A stretch of 57,035 nt of DNA from CAYRTD01 sp964426915 (GTDB taxonomy: Bacteria; Bacteroidota; Bacteroidia; Bacteroidales; GCA-2748055), in assembly GCA_964426915.1 (NCBI GenBank), contig CAYRTD010000007.1, positions 1 to 57,035 on the forward strand, given 5' to 3'. Every line of letters starts with the position of its first letter. The first letter of the stretch is position 1. The notes beneath the pieces are model-generated. The model was not told where the DNA came from. It ran no database searches and saw only the letters and a list, made by a program, of their open reading frames with translations. Of the stretch, positions 1 through 6,941 are shown in pieces. The translations under genes and the position numbers were made by a program.

Positions 1-247
1 TTTCAAAATCATTTAGTCGAACTGATCCCGTCCCGAAAGCTTTCGGGAGATAGTCGGATCTCATGGATTTAAGCGGTATTCGTTGACCGCATAAAGCTCT
101 ATGCTCGTGGAAAGCTTCAGCGACAAGCGGTCGCGCGCGCCCCATAAAAGAACGGGGCAGGCTTGATCCCGAACATTAGCTTCGCTGAGCTCACCGCCAT
201 TGGCGGTTCGGTTATGATCCAGACACCCTGACTCTATTGACAGACTC
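1..247. repeat. MITE-like dispersed repeat, right part (left end outside window)
   Basis: This non-coding stretch shares its interior with the copies at 6,601-6,874 and 20,999-21,280 (the phrases around the GATCCC...GGGATCT-like hairpin and the GCTTCAGCGAC block). It ends at 228-245 in CTGACTCTATTGACAGAC, an imperfect match to the right terminal repeat of the 6.6-kb copy. It carries perfect palindromes at 31-48 (TCCCGAAAGCTTTCGGGA) and around 193-207. The left end lies before base 1. The remaining 248-355 is AT-rich and forms the leader of the next gene; no clear consensus promoter was found there. Confidence 0.6.
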
Positions 248-355
248 TAATATTTTTTTGGATTATTCATTTGTTTATTATATTTTTGATTAGTATTTAA
301 TCAATTTTTCGATTATAATATAATCATTTTATTTGAAACAATATAATTTGAAACC

Positions 356-1186
356 ATGAATTTCAGTAAAAACATTAAATTACTGAGGAAAAGAAGGGGT
401 AAGACCCAGGATGAGCTGGCTTTTGCCCTGGGAATGAAACGCCCTACTCTCAGTGGTTATGAAAACAAAGTAGCCGAACCGGGACTTGACACATTAATAA
501 AATTTGCTGCTTATTTTGGAATTGCGATCGACACACTGCTTACAGTTGATCTCTCAATTCTTACAGAGAGTCAGCTATACCAGCTGGAACACGGCCAGGA
601 CGTTTTTATTACCGGGAAAAACCTGAGAATTCTTGCAACAACTGTCAATGAAGAAAACGAGGAAAATATAGAGCTTGTACCTGAAAAAGCGAAAGCTGGT
701 TATACAAACGGATTTGCGGATCCGGAATTTATTCGTGAACTCCCCGTGTTTAATCTTCCGTTTCTTTCAAAGAATGCTAAATACAGGACATTTCAGTTAA
801 ACGGGGATTCTATGCTTCCTATTCCCGATAGATCATGGGTTACAACCCAATACGTTCAGGACTGGAGTAATGTCCATAGTGGTGATGCCTACGTAATACT
901 TACCCTGGATGAAGGCATTGTTTTTAAAATCGTTGAAAATCTGATCGAAACGGAAGGAAAATTACGTCTTTATTCCCTGAATCCGGTTTATGAACCCTAT
1001 GATGTGGATATAAAAGAAGTAAGAGAGATATGGAAATTTACTCATTATATCAGTAACGAGATCCCTGATCCTGTTTTGCCCGGAGATGAGCTGGTGAAGA
1101 CTGTTAATAAATTAAAGTATGAAGTAAACATACTGAAGATGCAATCTGAAAAAAACCGGGAATTGAAAGAAGAAGAAGAGAATTAA
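356..1186 (+). CDS. XRE-family transcriptional regulator with S24 (LexA/CI-like) domain
   Basis: The protein has 276 residues. Residues 4-62 form an HTH_3/XRE DNA-binding domain (LLRKRRGKTQDELAFALGM followed by the recognition-helix region TLSGYENKVAEPG). Residues about 110-240 resemble an S24 peptidase/LexA C-terminal domain, with GDSM at 150-153 giving a candidate nucleophile Ser152, and VFKIV giving a candidate Lys191. An Ala114-Gly115 pair (KAGY) lies where LexA/CI proteins are self-cleaved. The last 30 residues are a charged helix. By family it should be a repressor that may undergo RecA-stimulated autoproteolysis, but cleavage is inferred only. It is tail-to-tail with the Lon-domain gene and lies 0.8 kb from an SRAP gene, which fits a DNA-damage context. 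Confidence 0.85.
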   Translation: MNFSKNIKLLRKRRGKTQDELAFALGMKRPTLSGYENKVAEPGLDTLIKFAAYFGIAIDTLLTVDLSILTESQLYQLEHGQDVFITGKNLRILATTVNEENEENIELVPEKAKAGYTNGFADPEFIRELPVFNLPFLSKNAKYRTFQLNGDSMLPIPDRSWVTTQYVQDWSNVHSGDAYVILTLDEGIVFKIVENLIETEGKLRLYSLNPVYEPYDVDIKEVREIWKFTHYISNEIPDPVLPGDELVKTVNKLKYEVNILKMQSEKNRELKEEEEN

Positions 1187-1194
1187 AAACCGCC

Positions 1195-1797
1195 TTAATT
1201 CAGATAATAATCATTATCAAGTAATCGTTCCTGCTCCCGAAGTTTTAGCAGGATGGCAATCTGACCTTTCAGAAATTTCTCTCTTTCATTTAAGCTTTTC
1301 ATGCTGATATACCTGTATTTATCCGCCGAGGAAAGATTCATGGCAACTGCAAGATCATTCAGGCGAATGGTGTTACCTTTTACGTTTTTCAGAAACTCAG
1401 GATCAAAGTCATCTGAGTAATTAATAACCATCTCCATTAAACTGCCGTCACTTATTTCCCGGTCATTTCTCAATTCGACTATTTTTCCTGCAGCATATAA
1501 TTTTCCATTTTCCGGCTCTTTATAACTTATCATCTCAAAATTGGAAACTCCTTCAACCAGAATAACCATTTCTCCCTGAGAATTTTTAGCCACAATTTGC
1601 TTTAGCCTCACTTCAGTTCCGTAGGATTGCATTTGGTTTTTGATCATAAAAGGTATTCCAAAATTCCGTCCCTTCTGTTCACAATCATTGATTAATTGCT
1701 TATATCTGGTTTCAAATATCCTCAGAGGAATATCCTCACCGGGTAATAAACATACGTTCAATGGAAAAAATGCTATTTTACTCTTTATCTCGCTCAT
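1195..1797 (-). CDS. Lon-protease substrate-binding (LAN) domain protein, stand-alone
   Basis: About 200 residues matching the N-terminal substrate-binding domain of Lon (PF02190): KIAFFPLNVCLLPGEDIPLRIFE, then ETRYKQLINDC and VLVEGVSNFEM. There is no AAA or protease domain, so it is not a protease. Stand-alone members are common in bacteria and their role is poorly known. A longer frame opens at 1,944, but I chose 1,797 (MSEIKSK) because the family begins there and the upstream bases read AAAAAAAGG seven bases before ATG on the minus strand. It ends 8 bp from the S24 regulator, tail to tail, so the two are not co-transcribed. Confidence 0.85.
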   Translation of the reverse strand: MSEIKSKIAFFPLNVCLLPGEDIPLRIFETRYKQLINDCEQKGRNFGIPFMIKNQMQSYGTEVRLKQIVAKNSQGEMVILVEGVSNFEMISYKEPENGKLYAAGKIVELRNDREISDGSLMEMVINYSDDFDPEFLKNVKGNTIRLNDLAVAMNLSSADKYRYISMKSLNEREKFLKGQIAILLKLREQERLLDNDYYLN

Positions 1798-1985
1798 CTG
1801 AAACCTTTTTTTCTGTTCATGCTGCTTGATCATAAGTTCAAAGACTGAATATCGGGTGATATCACTTTCCTTAACGTTTAAAATGTTCAATTGGTTTACT
1901 CTCAACCCTTTTTTAACAAAATTGTTATTCCAATATGCCCTCATTCTGTGTTATTTCTTAATTTTATCTTCAAACATCAGCTTAT

Positions 1986-2708
1986 ATGTGTTATTTTGTG
2001 GAAATAAATCTTTCAAGACAGGCTTTGGCGGAACGGTTTGGAATTCCAATGCCTGAAGATCCCAGGTATATGCAGGCAAATTTCCTGTCGGCTTTTACCC
2101 GGCCCTTTCTTCCGGTCATTTCATCCAATGATAAAAATTTTATACAATTATTTAGCTGGGGACTTATCCCTTCCTGGGTGAAGGATAAAGAGAATGCGGA
2201 AAGAATAGTCAGGGGAACCTATAACGCCCGGTCGGAAACAGTATGGGATAAGCCTGCTTTCCGTTCTGCAATTAAGACCCGCCGGTGCCTGGTGCTTGCA
2301 CACGGTTTTTATGAATGGCATACCAGGGATAAAATGAAAATACCTTATTATATAAAGAATAATGATGACCAGCCTTTTGCTTTTGCAGGATTAAGTGATA
2401 ACTGGATAGACAAAGATACAGGAGAGATTCTTAGAACAGTAAGTATTCTGACAAAGAAAGCCAATCCCTTTATGGAAAAAATTCATAATACAAAAAAGCG
2501 GATGCCGGTTATCCTTTCAAAGAATTACGAAAACCAGTGGATTGAACCGGGAATGGAAAAAAGCGATCTCCAGGAGATCATTGCCGGATCAATTCCCTCC
2601 CTTGAAGCTTATTCTATAAATAAAAAACTGATAACCGGAAGTATTGATCCGCAAAATCCGGATATTATACGTCCTTTTTCTTACGAAGAGCAAAAAGGTA
2701 TGTTTTGA
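1986..2708 (+). CDS. SRAP-family protein (SOS response-associated peptidase, YedK/HMCES)
   Basis: 240 residues. The start is fixed by Met-Cys: Cys2 becomes N-terminal after Met removal and is the residue that crosslinks to abasic sites in single-stranded DNA in YedK and HMCES. Other family blocks are visible: NARSETVWDKPAFRSAI, RRCLVLAHGFYEWH, and HNTKKRMPVIL near residue 165-175 with the conserved His. Function by family is protection of abasic sites in ssDNA via a thiazolidine DNA-protein crosslink. It is divergent from the Lon-domain gene and one gene away from an S24 regulator that could control it. No operator could be defined. Confidence 0.93.
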   Translation: MCYFVEINLSRQALAERFGIPMPEDPRYMQANFLSAFTRPFLPVISSNDKNFIQLFSWGLIPSWVKDKENAERIVRGTYNARSETVWDKPAFRSAIKTRRCLVLAHGFYEWHTRDKMKIPYYIKNNDDQPFAFAGLSDNWIDKDTGEILRTVSILTKKANPFMEKIHNTKKRMPVILSKNYENQWIEPGMEKSDLQEIIAGSIPSLEAYSINKKLITGSIDPQNPDIIRPFSYEEQKGMF

Positions 2709-2932
2709 AATTATCCGGCAGGAACATGTGACCGAAAGAAAAAGCATTGAATCAAAGACTTTTTTCACTGAATATTTGTTAAAAATTTAATTAACAAATT
2801 TTTTTATTAAGGCTGTAAGCTTGAATAAATAAGGACTGTATGACGGCTTAATAAAATTTTATTTCAAATCCGGGTATTCGGCGACCGGCACATACAACAT
2901 TTTTTAAAAAGTTTTGTTATTATATTAATGAT
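2709..2932. other. Gene-free AT-rich spacer before the candidate RNAs
   Basis: This is the start of a 1,375-bp stretch with no convincing protein gene. It is AT-rich, has runs of A and T around 2,775-2,815 and 2,899-2,911, and shows no clear terminator for the SRAP gene. The features of the rest of the stretch are listed separately. Confidence 0.5.
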
Positions 2933-3048
2933 AGAGGTCCAGACAAACCACTCGTAGTTTTAGGTTTAGTTATTTTTTGGTTATTAGGTTCTTTTTCAGG
3001 CATGCATCTGTTTAGATGCTTCTAAATCTGTCTGGACCTCTTTTTTTA
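2933..3048 (+). ncRNA. Candidate small RNA or long-loop terminator with 13-bp closing stem
   Basis: AGAGGTCCAGACA at 2,933-2,945 pairs perfectly with TGTCTGGACCTCT at 3,029-3,041, and a run of T follows at once (3,041-3,047), the pattern of an intrinsic terminator. The 83-nt loop is U/G-rich and contains its own hairpin, GCATCT (3,004-3,009) with AGATGC (3,014-3,019). A loop this long is unusual for a plain terminator, so a ~115-nt structured RNA is possible. No consensus TAnnTTTG promoter was seen upstream. It does not resemble 6S, SRP or tmRNA. Confidence 0.45.
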
Positions 3049-3287
3049 CCCTCTTTTTTTCACATCTTCCATGACAAAATTTTCTTCTGGGATAATATTA
3101 TTCCAATACGTCAAAGTAAATATTTAGGATAATTTCTCATTATATTTTTGTTTGTTCCTAATTCAGTTATTCGGCAATTAAAAGAACCTGATGAGATTTT
3201 GAGTGTTATTGATTCGATGTTTTTTTACTTATTAACAATTGTTAATATCTCTGTTTCATATCTTGTGGATTTAAATGGTGATTTTTT

Positions 3288-3319
3288 TTTGGCCAGTTCA
3301 TCTCCCTTACTTATATTTG
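3288..3319 (+). promoter_or_regulatory. Bacteroidota-type promoter for the structured RNA
   Basis: TTTG at 3,288-3,291, a 20-nt spacer, then TATATTTG at 3,312-3,319 match the -33 (TTTG) and -7 (TAnnTTTG) elements of Bacteroidota primary-sigma promoters exactly. Transcription should begin about 4-7 nt downstream, near 3,323-3,326, which coincides with the first base-paired position of the structured RNA at 3,322. Confidence 0.65.
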
Positions 3320-3321
3320 TT

Positions 3322-3797
3322 AATACCAAGTGAGCGATAAAAGGCCGCTTCCCGGTAAAAAAAGTGAAACTATCTCTGGATAGGGGATCTGAAAAGGAAA
3401 GAGTTCTACGGAACAGCACTGCCACACCAGGAAGCTAAAAAAACGAAAAATGGAGCAATTCTCTTTCGTTCAGCCGGAAAAAGAAAATTCTCACGAAGTC
3501 TCTTTGAAAAGCTGACGCTTTATCCCGGAAAGGAATTTTCATCCTAAAAAGTGAAAAATAATTTCCAATCAGCCGGAGGAGGATCGTAAGACCCGATTCT
3601 GCCTGACGGATAAAGTGAAAGAATCTTAAACTGGTTAAATCCAGAGTACAAAGATTCGGGTGAATGTGTGTTGTCTTCGGATAACAGGCAAATTCACCGG
3701 TCATAATAACCGTAACTTGGCATTGTTTAGTGGCTTCATGCGGCTAAAGAATGAGATGGGAACTATTCGATCAGAGTAGTTCCCATTTGTGTTTTTA
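3322..3797 (+). ncRNA. Candidate large structured non-coding RNA, class not recognised
   Basis: Nested, non-crossing helices can be read by eye. P1: 3,322-3,331 with 3,715-3,724 (9 of 10 pairs, AATACCAAGT/ACTTGGCATT), closing the whole. P2: 3,347-3,356 with 3,426-3,435 (9 of 10), enclosing a hairpin at 3,370-3,383 and a cUACGg-capped hairpin at 3,403-3,414. P5: 3,442-3,448 with 3,464-3,470. P6: 3,483-3,490 with 3,533-3,540 (8 bp), enclosing 3,508-3,521. P8: 3,582-3,586 with 3,594-3,598. P9: 3,622-3,628 with 3,652-3,658 plus an inner CTGG/CCAG. P10: 3,659-3,665 with 3,692-3,698, capped by a 6-bp cUUCGg hairpin. AAGTGAAA occurs three times (3,362, 3,549, 3,614). A terminator follows. The universal motifs of RNase P, tmRNA, SRP and group I/II introns were not found. 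Protein coding is unlikely: only short shadow frames exist. Confidence 0.55.
3756..3797 (+). terminator. Intrinsic terminator of the structured RNA
   Basis: ATGGGAACTA at 3,756-3,765 pairs with TAGTTCCCAT at 3,777-3,786 (10 perfect pairs), followed by the T-rich run at 3,787-3,797. It ends the transcript predicted to start near 3,323. From 3,798 to the next gene nothing else is evident except a possible -7 element (TAACTTTG, 4,042-4,049). Confidence 0.75.
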
Positions 3798-4041
3798 TAC
3801 CTGGGTTTTTATCCTTTAATCTCATTTTGACTAACAACTATTATTCTTACATAAGTCTGCCCAAAACTTACAATAACAACCAATTTTCTTAAAGTAAGCT
3901 TTAAATATTCGCCACTTTGTCAACATATTTCCCGAACAATAAATGAAGCTATGTGTTTATTTCACTGTATTTTAAAGAAGCGCGTATTTGTTGTTAAAAA
4001 GTAGTTGAAATCTTTATTTCTCAGGAATGTGGAAATTGACA

Positions 4042-4049
4042 TAACTTTG
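4042..4049 (+). promoter_or_regulatory. Possible -7 element of the serine hydrolase promoter
   Basis: TAACTTTG fits TAnnTTTG and lies 34 bp before the start codon. The expected -33 TTTG is only approximated by TTTC at 4,017-4,020, so the call is tentative. Confidence 0.35.
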
Positions 4050-4083
4050 AAGCAAAATTTATTTATTCTAAATAAACAGTTAT

Positions 4084-5421
4084 ATGAAAGGAAAATTCCT
4101 TTTTACAACAGGGCTCACAGTCCTTTTTTTCTTTGGAGAGATTGCTATCAGCTTTTCTGACCGGGGAGACGGGAACTCCCTTATTGATACCGATAATTTT
4201 TCATTTGCTATTAATCTGGATAATTCGGACTCCGACTTTGAACAACATCAATATATCGACAGATTGTTTGAGTCTTTTCTGGAACTTTATTCGATTCCCG
4301 GAGCATCAGTTGCCGTTACAAAAGGAGAGAAACTCGTTTATGCCAAAGGATTTGGCATGGCAAATACGGAAACATCAGAACAGATGCAGCCCGGACATCT
4401 TTTCAGAATTGCCAGTGTTTCAAAACTTATTACTGCTACAGCTATCATGAAACTATGGGAAGAAGGGAAAGTTGACCTGGATGATAAGGTTTTCAGTGAG
4501 AGTGGAATCTTGAGTAACCTGCAAAGCAGCGGGTTTAATGATGATCGTATCACTGAAATTGAAGTAAGGCACCTGTTGAATCATACTGCGGGATGGTCCA
4601 GATACAAAGGAGATCCGGTCTTCAATTCTCTTTATATTGCCAGGAAATTGGGTGAAGCTCCACCCGCTCCTGAAGATATGGTAATTCAATTTGGTCTTCA
4701 AAAATCTCTTTCTTTTGATCCCGGAACAACATATTCATACTCTAATCTTGGTTACCTTATTCTGGGAAAGATAATCGCTGAGGTTTCCGGTATGCCATAT
4801 GAAGATTATGTTGTTATGAATATTCTAAAACCCCTTGGAATTCATGATATGCACATTGGCAAAAGTTTTTATCATGAGAAATTCCCGAACGAGGTTCGTT
4901 ACTACGAACCGGTAGGCTCATCATTAACACCTGCCTTTAATGGTTCCGGAAGAATGGTGCCCAAATCCTACGGAGGCAATAATATTGAATTACTTGGCGC
5001 TGCAGGCGGATGGGTTGCTTCAGCTCCTGAACTTGTTAAATTTATAACCTCCATTGATGGTTTTAATGGAATGCAGGATATTTTGTCTGACACTGTGATC
5101 AATCTTATGACAGATCCTGACAGGGCAGGGGAAGGACTTTTCGGCTGGAGAGGAAGCGATAAACATGGTACCTGGTGGAGGACCGGCACGCTTTCCGGGT
5201 CACTTTCTTTTGTGTTGAGAATGGAAAACGGTCTGAACTGGGTAGTATTATTAAATAACTCCGGATACAAAAGGCAAAGAATTCATAACAAACTCTCCAG
5301 AAGGATATTTGCCGCATCATACAGAATTAAAGAGTGGCCCGATTATAATCTCTTTGCAAAAAAAAGTAACACACAACCTTCACCAATTGCAGAAATTCCT
5401 GCTCGTAATCCACGTCTGTAA
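4084..5421 (+). CDS. Exported serine hydrolase of the class C beta-lactamase/PBP4* family
   Basis: 445 residues with an N-terminal signal sequence (MKGKFLFTTGLTVLFFF, about 1-25). The beta-lactamase (PF00144) signature is complete: SVSK at about 117-120 supplies the SxxK nucleophile and lysine, YSN within TTYSYSNLGYLILGKI supplies the YxN, and RTGTLSGS near 362-369 replaces the usual HTG/KTG motif. Members act as D-amino-acid peptidases, esterases or lactamases in the periplasm, and the substrate cannot be told from sequence. Length suits a single catalytic domain with a C-terminal extension of about 60 residues. It is followed after 64 bp by an unrelated-looking gene on the same strand. Confidence 0.88.
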   Translation: MKGKFLFTTGLTVLFFFGEIAISFSDRGDGNSLIDTDNFSFAINLDNSDSDFEQHQYIDRLFESFLELYSIPGASVAVTKGEKLVYAKGFGMANTETSEQMQPGHLFRIASVSKLITATAIMKLWEEGKVDLDDKVFSESGILSNLQSSGFNDDRITEIEVRHLLNHTAGWSRYKGDPVFNSLYIARKLGEAPPAPEDMVIQFGLQKSLSFDPGTTYSYSNLGYLILGKIIAEVSGMPYEDYVVMNILKPLGIHDMHIGKSFYHEKFPNEVRYYEPVGSSLTPAFNGSGRMVPKSYGGNNIELLGAAGGWVASAPELVKFITSIDGFNGMQDILSDTVINLMTDPDRAGEGLFGWRGSDKHGTWWRTGTLSGSLSFVLRMENGLNWVVLLNNSGYKRQRIHNKLSRRIFAASYRIKEWPDYNLFAKKSNTQPSPIAEIPARNPRL

Positions 5422-5485
5422 TTTTATATTGTTTTTCTCATCAGGATGGCTATTTTTACAAGCTGATTTACGAGGATAAAATTGT

Positions 5486-6439
5486 ATGGATTTTTTGAAC
5501 TCACTGCAGGTGAGTGCCGATTCTCTGGAAACAGTTGCGTATGATCTTTTTATAGCAGTTTCCGGATACGAAGAACGCTGCACATACCTTTCAGAAAGTA
5601 AGAATATTACCGCTCAACGTAAAGTTGTACTGGCTTATAAAGAAAGAAACAAGGACTTATACCGGAAATCGAACGATAAATTCTTTCGGGATAATGCTTT
5701 TGAATTTATTGAGCTTTCTGGTTATGAGCCGGAAAAACTTATATCCTTTCTGAAGGATCTCTTTATTGATTCCGATGGTAAAAAAGAACTAAGGATACTG
5801 GTTGATTATTCATGTATGACCAAGACATGGTATTCTTCTATATTAAGCGTCATCCAGGACTCAGAAGGAATAATCAGCCAGATTAGGATTTGTTTTGTTT
5901 ATTGCCCAAGTAAGTATGAAGAGCCCGTAAAGACTAAAAATCTTAAAAAAATCTATTCTGATTATTCAAAGGGGAAATTATCCGACACAAAACCAACTGT
6001 TCTGATTATTGGATTGGGAGTGGAAAAATCAAAAGCCGAACAAGTCGTGAATTTTTCACAACCGGATCTAATTATATTAATGTATCCCGATCCCGGTATT
6101 GATGACAAATATACGCGCACGGTGTTTAAAAATAATGCCGATCTCATACAACAAACAGCAGCCAGAAATCTTATCAACTATCCTATAACCGATGCAGAGA
6201 GTCTTAATCAGATCGTTACCTCTAAATGTGTGGAATTGCGCTTGTCTTACAATATCATAATAGCTCCTCTCGGGCCGAAGATTTTTGCCCTGAATGCCTT
6301 TCTGCTTTCAAGTCGTTATCCTGATATTAATGTCTGGAATTTTAGTACCATGCAAACGGAAAAACCCTCAAAAAGCATTCCTTCAGGAGAAATTATCGCC
6401 CAGGAAGTCATTTTCATTGATGATGATGAGCTTTTATGA
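5486..6439 (+). CDS. Conserved-looking protein of unknown function, two alpha/beta halves
   Basis: I do not recognise this 317-residue protein. There is no signal peptide or membrane span. The N-terminal half has two marked motifs, VSGYEERC at 25-32 and VDYSCMTKTW at 106-115, each after a hydrophobic strand, as in a Rossmann-like fold. The second half starts with PTVLIIGLGVEKSKAEQV at 170-187 and has IIIAPLGPKIFALNAFL at 257-273 followed by VWNFS. A strand-glycine-rich loop layout of this kind resembles ligand-binding CARF/SAVED-type or nucleotide-binding domains, but that is only an impression. It ends in an acidic tail (DDDELL). It lies between a serine hydrolase and a MITE-like element. 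Confidence 0.6.
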   Translation: MDFLNSLQVSADSLETVAYDLFIAVSGYEERCTYLSESKNITAQRKVVLAYKERNKDLYRKSNDKFFRDNAFEFIELSGYEPEKLISFLKDLFIDSDGKKELRILVDYSCMTKTWYSSILSVIQDSEGIISQIRICFVYCPSKYEEPVKTKNLKKIYSDYSKGKLSDTKPTVLIIGLGVEKSKAEQVVNFSQPDLIILMYPDPGIDDKYTRTVFKNNADLIQQTAARNLINYPITDAESLNQIVTSKCVELRLSYNIIIAPLGPKIFALNAFLLSSRYPDINVWNFSTMQTEKPSKSIPSGEIIAQEVIFIDDDELL

Positions 6440-6600
6440 TTCAAAGCTGTTGGGTGGCAAACACAAATTACAAGAAAAATCTTATTTTAAATGGAGCCTA
6501 AAGCAATGGATTTGTAAACTTTTATGATTAATACTTGTTATTTTTCCATATATTAAATTCATAAATCAGGTAAATTAGTCTAATAGAAAAAATGTTATTT

Positions 6601-6874
6601 AGTGTCTGTCCATAATGTCCGATATACTCATTCAGGGTTAATTTTAAGCGGTATTCGTGAGCTCGTTACCACTCGGTTCTGCGTTGCTGCAACCGCGTGT
6701 CGCTGAAGCTTTAGGCGCCTACGCTAAAGCTTCAGCGACAGCGTGCGGAGGCACAAAATTTTAAATCCTCGAATACATTAGTATACTGCGGTTTAAAATT
6801 TTTGCGCGCCTTGATCTTGAACATTATGTTCCGATAGCTATCGGAACAGACACCCGACTTTATGGACAGACTCC
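6601..6874. mobile_element. Most complete copy of the MITE-like repeat, no coding capacity
   Basis: The left terminal repeat GTCTGTCCATAATGTCCG (6,604-6,621) and right terminal repeat CCGACTTTATGGACAGAC (6,854-6,871) are inverted copies agreeing at 16 of 18 positions. ATTTAG flanks both sides (6,597-6,602 and 6,875-6,880) and may be a target duplication, although related bases precede the copy at 20,999. Inside are a perfect 17-bp hairpin (6,698-6,714 with 6,724-6,740) and a 20-bp perfect palindrome (6,828-6,847). There is no open frame of note, so it would need a transposase from elsewhere. The rest of 6,440-6,941 is AT-rich spacer with the E2 promoter. Confidence 0.7.
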
Positions 6875-6885
6875 ATTTAGAATGA

Positions 6886-6916
6886 TTTTAATTAATCAGG
6901 GATTTATATATTTTTG
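6886..6916 (+). promoter_or_regulatory. Probable promoter of the 2-oxoacid dehydrogenase operon
   Basis: TATTTTTG at 6,909-6,916 matches TAnnTTTG. The -33 site, about 20 bp upstream, is only TTTT. It lies just outside the right end of the MITE-like element and 26 bp before the E2 start codon. Confidence 0.4.
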
Positions 6917-6941
6917 CAAATTTTAAATTTACAATATAAAC

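Noticed and set aside
3435..3704. 89-residue minus-strand open frame inside the RNA region
   Set aside because: Composition is unlike protein, there is no ribosome site or family resemblance, and the same bases form perfect nested helices on the plus strand.
3322..3797. RNase P, tmRNA, SRP RNA or group I/II intron
   Set aside because: The invariant motifs (GAGGAAAGTCC, tag reading frame and tRNA-like end, SRP core, domain V) could not be found.
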